Source: Acidobacteriota bacterium
GTDB taxonomy: Bacteria > Acidobacteriota > Blastocatellia > Pyrinomonadales > Pyrinomonadaceae
Direction: 5' to 3'
Length of the DNA: 40,214 nt
Assembly: GCA_029781855.1 (NCBI GenBank)
Contig: JAKOVX010000135.1
Location: 1 to 40,214 of the forward strand
Both the position numbers and the translations under genes were made by a program. Positions within the stretch are counted from its first letter, which is position 1. The number at the start of each line of letters is the position of its first letter. The notes beneath the pieces were generated by a model that saw nothing but the letters and a program-made list of their open reading frames with translations, had not been told where the DNA came from and searched no databases. Of the stretch, positions 7,834-16,900 are shown piece after piece.

Positions 7834-10092
7834 ATGAAAGCCAAAAGCCTCTTTGCCGTTGTATTTGTTATGTTTACGGTCGCCGCACTGTCGGCCGCCG
7901 CTTCCGCCCAAGGCGTCATTATCCCGATCAGGTGCGACGTGCGGCCCTGTCGCCCGACCCCACGACCGGTGCCTTTGCCAAATGCTTTGCCGGTGAAATC
8001 GATAAAACTCGACACCAAGATCGCCGGACAGGTCGCGACCACACACGTCGAGCAGGTTTTCCGCAACGACACGGCGTACACGCTGGAGGGCACGTACTTT
8101 TTCCCGATCCCGGAAACTGCGTCGATAGTGGAGTTCGCGATCTGGGAGAACGGCAAAAAGCTGACCGGCGAGGTCCGCTCAAGGGAAGAGGCTCGGCGAA
8201 TTTACGACGAGATCGTCCGGCGGCAACGCGACCCGGGTTTGCTCGAATACGCGGGAAAAGACCTTTTTCAGGCATCGATCTTTCCGATCCCGCCAAATTC
8301 CGATAAGAAACTCGAACTGACCTACACCGAGGTCCTGAAAGCAGATTCGGGTACCGTTGCGTACGTCTATCCGCTCGGAACGGGCCGCAATATATGGTCC
8401 AGGCCGGTTCCGATGCCTATGGAAGACGTCGTACCGATGCGCGGTCAACAAGGTCCAACGACGCAAAAATTCGGCACAATTTCGGCCCGCGTCGAGATCG
8501 TGGGCCGCGAGCCGATCCGAAACATCTACTCGCCGACCCACAATATCGAGGTCACGAAAAAGGGCGAGACCACGGCTGTCGTGAGCTTCGAAACGAGCAG
8601 CAACGATTCGGACTTCCGCCTATTTTACGGGCTTTCCGATAAAGACTTCGGCGTCTCGCTGATAACGTATCGTGAGCCCGGCAAAGACGGTTATTTCCTG
8701 CTGACGCTGTCGCCCAAGGACAACGTTTCCGAGAAGGAACTGGTCAACAAGGATATAGTTTTTGTACTGGACACCTCGGGCTCGATGGCCGACGAGGGAA
8801 AGATCGAAAAGGCCCGAAAGGCGCTTATTTTCGGGATCAATACGCTTCGAGACGGCGACCGGTTCAACGTGGTGAACTTCGCCGGCGAGGAACATCTGAT
8901 GGAACGCGGCCTCATCTCTGCAAACGCTGCGGGGAAGAAGCGTGGCGAGGAATTCGTCAAGAAATTGACACCGAACGGCGGCACCAACATCAACGATTCG
9001 CTGATCGCGTCGCTGAAATTATTCGAACGCGGCGACCGCCCGAAAATGCTGGTATTCATGACAGACGGCCTGCCGACGGTCGGCGAGACCAGGGTCGAAC
9101 AGATCATCGCTAACCTGAAGAAAGCAAAGGATGTTGACGTCCGCATCGTTCCGTTCGGCTTCGGCTACGACGTTAATACGACGCTGCTCGATCGGCTCGG
9201 CGCAGAGAACTCGGGTATTTCGGACTACATCCAGCCGAAAGAGGACCTCGAGGTTAAGGTGTCGAGCTTCTTCTCAAAGGTAAGTTCGCCCGTGCTTTCC
9301 GATCTCGATCTCGATTTTGGTCCTGCGATCACCGATCTTACTTATCCGCGAAAACTCACGGATCTCTTCCGCGGAATGCAGCTGACGATCATCGGCAGAT
9401 ACAAGAACACCAATGATCTCAATAACATAACGCTGCGATTGACCGGGAAAGCCGGCAAGGAATCGCGTGCCTTCAGCTACCCGAACCTTGATTTTCCGAT
9501 ACGTTCCGAAGCGAACGACTTCTTGCCCCGTCTCTGGGCGAGCCGCCGCGTTGGTTGGCTGATCGAACAGATCCGCAATAACGGCGAGACCAAGGAGGTT
9601 CGCGACGAGATCATCGAACTAGGCACGCGATACGGCCTTGTGACGCCGTACACATCGTATTTGGCGACAGACGGCACAATGGCCAACGTTCGTCAGGACG
9701 CCCCGATGGCCAAAAGCATCGCTGCGGACGCTTCGAGAAAGGTCGCCGAACGAAGCGGCGCCGGCGCCGTTCAATACAGCGTTCAGCAGAACTCGATGCA
9801 GTCGAATTCACAGGCCGTCGCCAGTGACGATAAGGACGAGCGCGACCAGATCGTTCTTAGAAATACGCAGCAAAATCAGTTCGTTGCGAACAAGAACTTC
9901 ACGAACGTCAACAACGTTTGGGTCGATTCCGACTTGCAGGGAGACTCGAAGCTTCCCGAAATAACGGTCAAATTCGCGAGCGACGATTACTTTCGATTGG
10001 TCAATAGCGAGCCGGGCCTGGCACCGTATCTTTCGCTAGGAGAACAGGTTGTCGTGGTCTGGCATGGCAAGGTCTATCGAGTTACAAGCTAG
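7834..10092 (+). CDS. VIT and von Willebrand factor A domain protein
   Basis: Exported 752-residue protein. A signal peptide covers residues 1-26 (ASAQ). A VIT domain at about 45-170 carries the family stretch EGTYFFPIPE and the basic REEARRIYDE helix. The VWA domain at about 305-480 has a complete metal-binding MIDAS: D313-T-S-G-S317, T384 and D411. The C-terminal 150 residues include a Gln/Asn/Ser-rich stretch (about 640-690). There is no sortase motif or C-terminal membrane anchor, unlike the sortase-linked VIT-VWA proteins of marine proteobacteria. The start is supported by a strong TTAGGAGAG at 7821-7829. Likely an adhesive or matrix-binding envelope protein. Confidence 0.88.
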   Translation: MKAKSLFAVVFVMFTVAALSAAASAQGVIIPIRCDVRPCRPTPRPVPLPNALPVKSIKLDTKIAGQVATTHVEQVFRNDTAYTLEGTYFFPIPETASIVEFAIWENGKKLTGEVRSREEARRIYDEIVRRQRDPGLLEYAGKDLFQASIFPIPPNSDKKLELTYTEVLKADSGTVAYVYPLGTGRNIWSRPVPMPMEDVVPMRGQQGPTTQKFGTISARVEIVGREPIRNIYSPTHNIEVTKKGETTAVVSFETSSNDSDFRLFYGLSDKDFGVSLITYREPGKDGYFLLTLSPKDNVSEKELVNKDIVFVLDTSGSMADEGKIEKARKALIFGINTLRDGDRFNVVNFAGEEHLMERGLISANAAGKKRGEEFVKKLTPNGGTNINDSLIASLKLFERGDRPKMLVFMTDGLPTVGETRVEQIIANLKKAKDVDVRIVPFGFGYDVNTTLLDRLGAENSGISDYIQPKEDLEVKVSSFFSKVSSPVLSDLDLDFGPAITDLTYPRKLTDLFRGMQLTIIGRYKNTNDLNNITLRLTGKAGKESRAFSYPNLDFPIRSEANDFLPRLWASRRVGWLIEQIRNNGETKEVRDEIIELGTRYGLVTPYTSYLATDGTMANVRQDAPMAKSIAADASRKVAERSGAGAVQYSVQQNSMQSNSQAVASDDKDERDQIVLRNTQQNQFVANKNFTNVNNVWVDSDLQGDSKLPEITVKFASDDYFRLVNSEPGLAPYLSLGEQVVVVWHGKVYRVTS

Positions 10093-10126
10093 GCCGCAAA
10101 CGATCGATTCGGATAAATCATCCGAA

Positions 10127-10180
10127 AAAAGGTGATTTTTGGACGAGGAGCGGTTATCCTTAAACCATAAATCACCTTTT
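10127..10180 (+). promoter_or_regulatory. 12-bp inverted repeat in the Ycf48-like gene leader
   Basis: AAAAGGTGATTT (10127-10138) is fully complementary to AAATCACCTTTT (10169-10180), with a 30-base loop. It lies between the VIT-VWA stop and the ribosome binding site of the next gene. A smaller hairpin, CGGAT/ATCCG, lies at 10110-10124. It could be a terminator variant or a leader structure; the missing GC-rich stem and T run make termination weak. Confidence 0.4.
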
Positions 10181-10204
10181 CTCGATCGATCTGGAGGTTC
10201 ACAA

Positions 10205-11170
10205 TTGGTTCGTTACACTCTCATTTTGGCAGTTTTGCTTTCGTCGTTCGCAGTTGGATACGGACAGGGCGGGTGGTCGGCCCGTCCCACAGGCGACAGC
10301 GGCTCCGATCTTGTCGCTGTTTACTTTACGTCGGCAAATCGTGGGTTCATTGCCGGTGATTCCGGTTATCTGGCATCCACGAGCGACGGCGGGCGAACCT
10401 GGACAAAGTACCCTCTGAACACGGACGAGGACATAAACGAGATCTATTTTCGAAATGACGATAACGGTTACCTCGTAGCCGGTCGACTGATGTTCATTAC
10501 TAAGGACGGAGGGCGGACCTGGCAACAAACGGCGATCTACCGCCAGGGCGATTTCAAGCAGGGAACGCCTGAGTTTCTCAGCATTCGCTTTGCCGATAAG
10601 AAACGAGGGATCGTGATCGGGTCGGTTTTGAACAGTGCCGGAAATGTGATCGATTCACTTGTTTTCCGAACCCAGGACGGCGGAGAGACCTGGCAGCGAA
10701 TAAACGTGCCGACGAAAAGGGAACTCATCCACGCGGATTTTGATGGCAAATCGAACGTTTGGGTGGTCGGTGATGGCGGGGTGATCTTGTTCTCGGAGGA
10801 CGGCGGACTGAACTGGCGCGTCCAAACATCCGGGACCACGATGCCGCTGTACAATGTCGATTTTCGCGATCGTAACGACGGCTATGTCGTTGGGAAATCA
10901 GGTACGATCCTCCGAACGGAAAATGGCGGCGCGACCTGGGAAGTTGTGCAGACGAATTTCAAGGAAACGTTTCTGCGGGTTGATTTTGCTGACGATAAGA
11001 ACGGCTGGATCGTCGGCTACGGCGGAATGATCCTGCGTTCCTCGGACCGTGGCAAAACGTGGATTCGCCAGGAAAGCGGTTCGAACGCGAACCTATACGG
11101 CCTCTACATGGACAAGAAGTTCGGCTGGGCGGTGGGTGCAAAGGGTACGCTTATCGAATACCGAAGATAG
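10205..11170 (+). CDS. Ycf48/BNR-repeat beta-propeller protein
   Basis: Secreted propeller protein of the Ycf48-like (photosystem II assembly factor HCF136-related) family; in non-photosynthetic bacteria these are exported proteins of unknown role. I place the start at TTG 10205 because GGAGG (10193-10197) lies 7 bases upstream and a signal peptide begins there (VRYTLILAVLLSSFAVGYGQ), giving 321 residues. A longer frame exists from TTG 10139 but has no such support. Repeats of the form SxDGGRTW recur about every 40-50 residues (SDGGRTW, KDGGRTW, QDGGETW, EDGGLNW, ENGGATW, SDRGKTW), consistent with six or seven blades. Its last 20 bases overlap the convergent S41 protease gene. Confidence 0.85.
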   Translation: MVRYTLILAVLLSSFAVGYGQGGWSARPTGDSGSDLVAVYFTSANRGFIAGDSGYLASTSDGGRTWTKYPLNTDEDINEIYFRNDDNGYLVAGRLMFITKDGGRTWQQTAIYRQGDFKQGTPEFLSIRFADKKRGIVIGSVLNSAGNVIDSLVFRTQDGGETWQRINVPTKRELIHADFDGKSNVWVVGDGGVILFSEDGGLNWRVQTSGTTMPLYNVDFRDRNDGYVVGKSGTILRTENGGATWEVVQTNFKETFLRVDFADDKNGWIVGYGGMILRSSDRGKTWIRQESGSNANLYGLYMDKKFGWAVGAKGTLIEYRR

Positions 11171-12911
11171 CCCCGTTACCGGACGACGACCGCTCTTTCC
11201 GTTTTCGATCGGCAAGACGTGCCAATGACTCGGCCTTCGGCAGAGCCGAAATTCCAGTCTCGACAACGCGGTCAGCGTCTTTCAACACCTGAGATGCAGT
11301 TACGGAACCGTATTCTGAAAGAGCCAGCTCATATCGTAATTGCAGTTTGATGAAACTCATTTCCCGGTCCAGGATCTCGCTGTTCACACCTGGAAAGTTC
11401 TGACCCATGGTCCACTTAGCGAATTTTCCAAAGAGCTCATCATCCACCTCAAGATCCGATCTTGTCAGCCGTGTCCGTTTCGAAGTGTCGTCAGCTTTCC
11501 TGTTATTGATCTGGGAATCGGCCTGGCCGGCGATCCGGTCGCGTACAAAAAAGAATATCGGTGCCAGGAGATCGGCCTGCGTTTGGGTGAGCACGTCGGC
11601 TTCGACCGGTTCGTCCGGGGCGATTCCGTCGCCGCCCAACAGCGTCCGGTTCGTGATCGTATGTGACTCGAATATTGGGCGTCCGATAGCCTCGGCTTGC
11701 TTTTGATGGCTGAAATATTCGTATCTTCCGATCTCGGAATAGTCACGCTGGATCGACCTTCCCGTAGGTGTGTAGTATCGGGCCGCTGTTAACGTCATTC
11801 CGCTTCGATCGGGCAGATCTATCACGCTCTGGACAAGGCCTTTTCCAAAGGTTTTTGAACCAACTATCAATGCCCGGTCGGAATCCTGCAGTGCACCTGC
11901 AACGATCTCCGACGCAGATGCGGTATTTTCGTCCACCAGCACCACAAGCGGCAGCGTTTCCGGCGTCGGGTTGTTGGATCTCCATTCGCGGGAATCGGCA
12001 GATGTCCGGCCACGCTCGGAAAGGATCAGCGAACCCGCGGGCAGGAACTTTTCGGCAACCTTGATCGCTTGGTCCACGATCCCGCCGCCGTTGCCTCGCA
12101 GGTCGATGATCAAGGACGTCATTCCAGACCGGTGCAATTCCTGAAGTGCCTTAGTAAACTCCGCATTGGTCGTGTAATTAAATCCTTCGGAAAGATCAAT
12201 GTATCCCACGTTGTCGCGGATGATGTAATAGTCCGGGATCGAAGGCTGCGGGACGATGCCGCGCCGGGGTTCGATGTTCTCGATCCGACCTGTCGACGAA
12301 CGTTCAACCTGTAATCGTACCGTCGACCCGACCGATCCACGGATCATTTCGCCTACTGCTTCGGCCGATTTGCCGGCGGTCGGGGCTCCGTTAACGGACA
12401 CGATCTTGTCACCAAACCGCAGACCGGCCCGGCGTGCGGGAGTGGAGTCGAACGTTGAAATGACGTAGGTGTCGACAACCCCATTCGCTGAGTAACCCGA
12501 GAACGACATTCCGATTCCCTCGTAACCGCTTTTCTGTTCATTGAGGAGGTCACGCCATTCGGCTGAGTCAAAGAAATTTGAATGAGGGTCAAGCGTGTGC
12601 AGCATCGAGACGATGGCCGACTTGGTGAGAGTCGGCCCGTCTATCTTCTTTGGGTCAATATATCTTGCGGCGATTATCGACTCTGCCTCGCGGATATTTT
12701 GCTCAATGCGAATGCGATCGGACGTGGATCGCTGCGGAAGCTGTACGGCGGTCGTTCCCGACGACGAAGCGGCAAATGAGATCCCGGGTTCGAGTATGAA
12801 CGGCTCGGTTCGGATCAATTCCAGATTAGGCAGACTCACGGATCTTTGAGCCGAGATCGCCGACGGGAAAAATGAAAGGACGATCGATAGGACGGCGCAA
12901 ACGAACTTCAT
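11151..12911 (-). CDS. S41 family C-terminal processing peptidase
   Basis: Periplasmic serine protease of the CtpA/Prc type, cleaving C-terminal tails of exported proteins. I choose ATG 12911 because it begins a signal peptide (MKFVCAVLSIVLSFFPSAIS); upstream in-frame codons to 13025 look non-coding. That gives 586 residues. Order: helical N-terminal region about 60-125, PDZ domain about 128-205 (YEGIGMSFSG, RAGLRFGDKIVSVNG), then the S41 catalytic core with RGNGGG and the Ser/Lys dyad: Ser334 in TASASEI and Lys357 in TFGKGLVQS. The 23-residue dyad spacing fits the family. The 3' ends of this gene and the Ycf48-like gene overlap by 20 bases. Confidence 0.9.
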   Translation of the reverse strand: MKFVCAVLSIVLSFFPSAISAQRSVSLPNLELIRTEPFILEPGISFAASSSGTTAVQLPQRSTSDRIRIEQNIREAESIIAARYIDPKKIDGPTLTKSAIVSMLHTLDPHSNFFDSAEWRDLLNEQKSGYEGIGMSFSGYSANGVVDTYVISTFDSTPARRAGLRFGDKIVSVNGAPTAGKSAEAVGEMIRGSVGSTVRLQVERSSTGRIENIEPRRGIVPQPSIPDYYIIRDNVGYIDLSEGFNYTTNAEFTKALQELHRSGMTSLIIDLRGNGGGIVDQAIKVAEKFLPAGSLILSERGRTSADSREWRSNNPTPETLPLVVLVDENTASASEIVAGALQDSDRALIVGSKTFGKGLVQSVIDLPDRSGMTLTAARYYTPTGRSIQRDYSEIGRYEYFSHQKQAEAIGRPIFESHTITNRTLLGGDGIAPDEPVEADVLTQTQADLLAPIFFFVRDRIAGQADSQINNRKADDTSKRTRLTRSDLEVDDELFGKFAKWTMGQNFPGVNSEILDREMSFIKLQLRYELALSEYGSVTASQVLKDADRVVETGISALPKAESLARLADRKRKERSSSGNGAIFGIR

Positions 12912-13093
12912 AATAGGAACTACCTTGCCGACGCCAAAGAAATATGGCTGTATCGCCGGCCCGCAGCTAGACTTCGTACCAATGTTTGCAAAGCTAAAAG
13001 TGCGATTACCGACCAAATTCCACAAAAATCTAAGGATAAGTGCTGCAGTGTGGACGGTTTGATAAACATTGCGAATTCGTACAGAATGCCACT

Positions 13094-13870
13094 ATGTCCA
13101 GAGATGACGTAACCGAACTCGAAGCAAAGCTTCGGCAGTTGATCGAGACGATCGATGTCGCACGGCTGATGACCGACCCGCTGACGACGTCGATAAAGGG
13201 TTTGTTAAGTTCGTCGGCCGCAAATATGGATTCGGAAGAAGCCTCAGTGATCATCCGCGACGGGGATGCGGGTGACCTGCGATTTCTCGCGGCCATAGGA
13301 AAAGTAGCCGACCGACTACTCGAAATGCGGATTCCGGCCGGAAAGGGGATCGCGGGATTTGTGGTCTCGTCGGGACAACCGATCGCGATCACCGACGTTG
13401 GCGAAGAAAGCTCCTTTTACGCCGAAGTCGATCGGGCGACCGGATACTCGACCCAGACGATACTCGCGACACCGTTGCGTTACAACGGGGAAGTGATCGG
13501 TGTGCTCGAGTATGTAAATCGACGCGGTGATCCGCCGTTTCGGCCGTTCACTCCGGCGGAAATGGACCAGGCAGCCATTTATGCCGATTCGATCGCGGCG
13601 ATGGTAAATGCTTACGAGGCGGCAAAACTATTTAGCGATCTAAGCAACAAGGTTCTTTCATCTACAGGAGAGATGGATTTCACGGACGTAAGGAACTGGA
13701 TCGCTGCTCTCCGCGGATCGTCGGAGAATCGCGAACGTTTGGATCTGGCGGTGCTTATCCGCGAAGTGTCCGGCCGCGGCGATGCAGAACGGAAACTCTG
13801 CCGCGAGTTGCTTGAGGCGATCGTTCGTTTCTCCGATGAAAAGAGCGAAACGAGTTATTTGAGCTATTAA
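13094..13870 (+). CDS. GAF-domain protein, partner of the downstream subtilase
   Basis: Cytosolic 258-residue protein. A short N-terminal helix (about 5-25) precedes a GAF sensor domain at about 25-180, with typical motifs GKGIAGFVVSSGQPIAI and ATPLRYNGEVIGVLEYVNR. The helical C-terminal tail (about 180-258) is unassigned. GAF domains bind small ligands such as nucleotides, tetrapyrroles or oxidants; the ligand cannot be told here. Start ATG 13094 is chosen at the beginning of the folded region; a GTG at 13040 is possible but badly spaced from its purine run. It ends 3 bases before the subtilase gene, so the two are surely co-transcribed. Confidence 0.82.
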   Translation: MSRDDVTELEAKLRQLIETIDVARLMTDPLTTSIKGLLSSSAANMDSEEASVIIRDGDAGDLRFLAAIGKVADRLLEMRIPAGKGIAGFVVSSGQPIAITDVGEESSFYAEVDRATGYSTQTILATPLRYNGEVIGVLEYVNRRGDPPFRPFTPAEMDQAAIYADSIAAMVNAYEAAKLFSDLSNKVLSSTGEMDFTDVRNWIAALRGSSENRERLDLAVLIREVSGRGDAERKLCRELLEAIVRFSDEKSETSYLSY

Positions 13871-13873
13871 TAG

Positions 13874-14665
13874 ATGAGCGTCGACGAATCACAATTTCTC
13901 GCTACGATGTCGGGGTATTTTAAGCCTCGCCATAATTGGCGCGATGCGACCGGCAAAGGCGTCACGGTTGCCATCGTGGACAGCGGGATCGAGTCCGATC
14001 ATGCCGATCTCGCCGGTAAGGTCGTCGAATCGGTTGAGGCTCGTGTTGACGGTAATCGCGTTATCTTTGATCCGTCGAATGCCGGTGATTCGGCCGGTCA
14101 CGGCACAGCCTGCGCGGGCATCATCGCCCGCATCGCACCTGATGCGAAATTTGCCAGCATCAAGGTCCTGGGTGCGGGCGGACTTGGCGATGGTCAGGTG
14201 TTTCTCGCCGGTCTCGAGTACGCGATCCGACGGCAGTACAAGGTCATAAATTTAAGCCTTGGGACCACGAAACCACAGTTTTTTGCACCGCTGCACGACC
14301 TGCTCGACCGGGCATATCAGGCGGGATGTATAGTGGTCGCCGCCGCGAACAACCTGCCGCAGCCGAGTTTTCCGTCGGTATTTTCGTCGTCGTTGATATC
14401 GGTCATTAAGAGCGAAGAGACCGATCCGATGAAATTTGGTTTTCGTTACGGGCAGATAATTGAGTTGACTGCTCCGGGCGTAAACGTCCGTACCGCGTGG
14501 GTCGGAGGCGGACACCGGAACCTGACCGGGAATAGCTTCGCCTGCCCGCATATCACCGGCATCGTGGCCCGTTTTGTCGAGGGATACCCCAATCTCACGC
14601 CGTTTCAGGTCAAATCCGCGCTTTACGCCATCGCCCGCGAAAATCAGGGCCGTGAAAACCTGTAA
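13874..14665 (+). CDS. Minimal intracellular subtilase (peptidase S8)
   Basis: Serine protease of 263 residues containing only the subtilisin catalytic core. Asp36 (VAIVDSGI), His76 (GHGTACAG) and Ser221 (GNSFACPHITG) form the triad, and Asn159/160 of AAANN supplies the oxyanion hole. There is no signal peptide and no inhibitory prodomain, so the product should be cytosolic and active on folding, or controlled by a partner. The coupled GAF protein 3 bases upstream is the obvious candidate. Small prodomain-free subtilases occur in peptide-maturation clusters and as intracellular proteases; no precursor peptide gene is visible nearby. Confidence 0.87.
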   Translation: MSVDESQFLATMSGYFKPRHNWRDATGKGVTVAIVDSGIESDHADLAGKVVESVEARVDGNRVIFDPSNAGDSAGHGTACAGIIARIAPDAKFASIKVLGAGGLGDGQVFLAGLEYAIRRQYKVINLSLGTTKPQFFAPLHDLLDRAYQAGCIVVAAANNLPQPSFPSVFSSSLISVIKSEETDPMKFGFRYGQIIELTAPGVNVRTAWVGGGHRNLTGNSFACPHITGIVARFVEGYPNLTPFQVKSALYAIARENQGRENL

Positions 14666-14681
14666 TTGATCAAACTGTCGA

Positions 14682-15338
14682 TCAAGACTGAGTAACCAAA
14701 CTCAGCAGGTGGCCCATCTGAAATTTTTTGACGCTGAGGTACCTTTGTGTGTCTTTTGAAGGTTCAAACTCGATCGGCACGCGTTCCTGGATCTCCAATC
14801 CGCCGTCCCGCATCGCTCTGATCTTGTCCGGGTTGTTTGTCAGTGCTTTTATCCTCTTAATTCCAAGGTCTTTGAGGATCTCAACACATTGCTCATAACG
14901 GCGGGAGTCCACGTCGAGTCCGAGACGAACGTTCGCTTCGATGGTGTCTGCACCTTCGTCCTGCAGGGCATAGGCACGGATCTTGTTGATGATCCCGATG
15001 CCGCGGCCCTCTTGCTGCTGATAAACGACAGCACCGTGGCCCTCTTTGGCGATCGTTTCCATCGCAAACTGAAGCTGCTCGCCGCAGTCACACTTTGCCG
15101 AATGGAAGACGTCGCCTGTCAGACACTGCGAGTGGATCCGCACCGGGACCGCATCGTTTGTACGAAGCTCGCCTCTATAAGCAACGACAAACTCTTCGTC
15201 GCTGACTAAGGAACGATAACCTGCAATGCGGAAATCGCCGTATTTTGTGGGCAGCTTTGCGTCCGCAGCCCTAACGACAGAAGGTATCAAGCCGAAATGT
15301 CCGTTTGAAGAAGATGTGAATGTTGATTCCGAGATCAT
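14682..15338 (-). CDS. ribA: GTP cyclohydrolase II
   Basis: Catalyses the first step of riboflavin synthesis: GTP to 2,5-diamino-6-ribosylamino-pyrimidinone phosphate, formate and pyrophosphate. The 218-residue protein has the zinc site Cys72, Cys83 and Cys85 (QCLTGDVFHSAKCDCGEQL) and the GTP-binding and catalytic stretch QQEGRGIGIINKIRAYALQD, then DTIEANVRLG. There is no fused RibB (DHBP synthase) domain, unlike many bacterial RibBA proteins. The gene stands alone, convergent with the subtilase, with only 16 bases between stop codons and a weak TTGATC/GATCAA hairpin across the junction. Confidence 0.93.
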   Translation of the reverse strand: MISESTFTSSSNGHFGLIPSVVRAADAKLPTKYGDFRIAGYRSLVSDEEFVVAYRGELRTNDAVPVRIHSQCLTGDVFHSAKCDCGEQLQFAMETIAKEGHGAVVYQQQEGRGIGIINKIRAYALQDEGADTIEANVRLGLDVDSRRYEQCVEILKDLGIKRIKALTNNPDKIRAMRDGGLEIQERVPIEFEPSKDTQRYLSVKKFQMGHLLSLVTQS

Positions 15339-15399
15339 AGTATTTAAGACGAATGAAAATGATTACGTACCCAAAAGTTAACTATTGTGCCGGTCACTA

Positions 15400-15528
15400 C
15401 TACATTTCGTTGTAAGCAATGGTTTGGATTCGGAGAATCGCAAAATAGTGCGATGGAAAAGAAATCAGCCCAGCGGCCGCTGATCTGCACGAGTTTCTGA
15501 GTTCATAAACAAGTCTTTTGCTGCTCAT
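15400..15528 (-). CDS. Possible 42-residue small protein
   Basis: A short frame in the 253-base gap between ribA and the M16 pair. ATG 15528 is preceded on the minus strand by AAGGAGG, 11 bases away. The product starts MSSKRLVYELRN and has a mildly hydrophobic aromatic C-terminal half. It would be divergent from the M16 operon. The strong Shine-Dalgarno match is the only support, and its spacing is long. No homologue is recognised. Confidence 0.25.
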   Translation of the reverse strand: MSSKRLVYELRNSCRSAAAGLISFPSHYFAILRIQTIAYNEM

Positions 15529-15591
15529 CGTCCGTTCGGCCTCCTTTTGATTTTTGATGGTCAAAATGTTCTCATTGAGACAAGGAAATTT

Positions 15592-16869
15592 ATGACAGAT
15601 ACGTTCAAATTGCCGCCGCTTGAGATCGTGGAGTACAAACTTTCTAATGGCTTGCGGGTCGTGTTCAACCCTGATAATGCGATCCCCGTCGTGTCGGTCG
15701 CCGTTTATTACAATGTCGGTTCGCGCAATGAACGTGACGGCCGTACGGGCTTTGCTCACCTGTTTGAGCACATGATGTTTCAGGGCTCGGAGAACGTCCC
15801 GAAGGCGGGTCACTTTCAGTACATTATGAAGGCCGGCGGTACGATGAACGGCACCACGTCGAGTGAGCGGACAAACTATTACGAAACGCTTCCCGCGAAC
15901 CAGTTGCCGCTGGCGTTGTGGCTCGAATCCGATCGGATGAGATCCCTCGCGGTAACACAGGAGAATCTCGACAATCAACGCGAAGCGGTCAAGGAAGAGA
16001 AGCGGCTACGGTACGACAATCAGCCTTATGGTCAGATATTCGACCTGATCAACGAGATGATCTACAAGAATTTTGCCAATTCGCATTCAACGATCGGCTC
16101 GATGGATCATCTCGATGACGCGACAGTCGAGGACGTTCAGGAGTTCTTTCGTATCTATTACGCTCCGAACAATGCAGTCCTGACGCTTTCCGGTGCTTTC
16201 GATCAGCAGATCGCAAAGGACCTGATCGAAACTTATTTCGGCGACATTCCTTCGCAGCCGCTGCCTCCGGAACTCGACGTCAGCGAACCGCCGGAGGTTG
16301 CCGAGACATACCGTGAATGGGAAGATAAGCTCGCACCGTTTCCTGCGTTTTTGATCGGGTGGAAGATCCCGCCGAGACGTACTCCCGAGTTCCATGCGCT
16401 CTATCTCGCCGGAAAGACCCTTTACGACGGAGAAAGCTCACGCCTATACCAAAAATTGGTCAAGGGCAAAGAGTCGGTCATTCAGCTTTTCGGGTTCACC
16501 GATGAGCGCCGCGGGCCGTCCAGTATTTTCGTCGGGGCGATACCGAAACCTGAAGAAGACCTCAGTCTTATCCGCGAAACCATAATGAATGAGATCCAGG
16601 ATCTCGCGACTCACGGCCCGACCGCGGAAGAGATGGAGAAATTGGAAAATCAGCTCCTGAATGATTCCATCAGGCATCGTCAGTCGTCGATGTCTCGTGC
16701 GCAGCAGATCGCTGAATACGCACTATATGACGGTGACCCGACGATCGTTAATCGCGAACTCGACGAGCTTCTTTCGGTAACGGGTGAGCAGATCAGAATG
16801 GCGGCCGCACAATTCCTGAATACTGACAACCGGGCACTGCTAGACATCGTCCCGCCGGCCAACGGCTAA
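15592..16869 (+). CDS. M16 zinc peptidase, catalytic subunit
   Basis: Insulinase/processing-peptidase family protein of 425 residues. The inverted zinc motif His56-Leu-Phe-Glu59-His60 lies in FAHLFEHMMF, and the distal acidic ligand lies in the NQREAVKEEKR helix. The start is ATG 15592: AAGGAA lies 5 bases upstream and the family N-terminus (YKLSNGLRVVF) begins 15 residues later. There is no signal peptide, so it may be cytosolic despite the periplasmic habit of many relatives. With the next gene it forms the usual pair of active and inactive M16 subunits that close into a chamber for peptide degradation. Confidence 0.9.
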   Translation: MTDTFKLPPLEIVEYKLSNGLRVVFNPDNAIPVVSVAVYYNVGSRNERDGRTGFAHLFEHMMFQGSENVPKAGHFQYIMKAGGTMNGTTSSERTNYYETLPANQLPLALWLESDRMRSLAVTQENLDNQREAVKEEKRLRYDNQPYGQIFDLINEMIYKNFANSHSTIGSMDHLDDATVEDVQEFFRIYYAPNNAVLTLSGAFDQQIAKDLIETYFGDIPSQPLPPELDVSEPPEVAETYREWEDKLAPFPAFLIGWKIPPRRTPEFHALYLAGKTLYDGESSRLYQKLVKGKESVIQLFGFTDERRGPSSIFVGAIPKPEEDLSLIRETIMNEIQDLATHGPTAEEMEKLENQLLNDSIRHRQSSMSRAQQIAEYALYDGDPTIVNRELDELLSVTGEQIRMAAAQFLNTDNRALLDIVPPANG

Positions 16870-16900
16870 CTGATCGTCGGATCGCCTAGTACGAGTAAAT

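Noticed and set aside
10139..10204. Longer start for the Ycf48-like protein at TTG 10139
   Set aside because: It lies inside the loop of an inverted repeat; TTG 10205 has GGAGG 7 bases upstream and begins the signal peptide.
12912..13025. Longer N-terminus of the S41 protease
   Set aside because: It would bury the signal peptide behind 38 residues.
14666..14704. Terminator between the subtilase and ribA genes
   Set aside because: Only short TTGATC/GATCAA and CTGAGT/ACTCAG stems that overlap the ribA end, without T runs.
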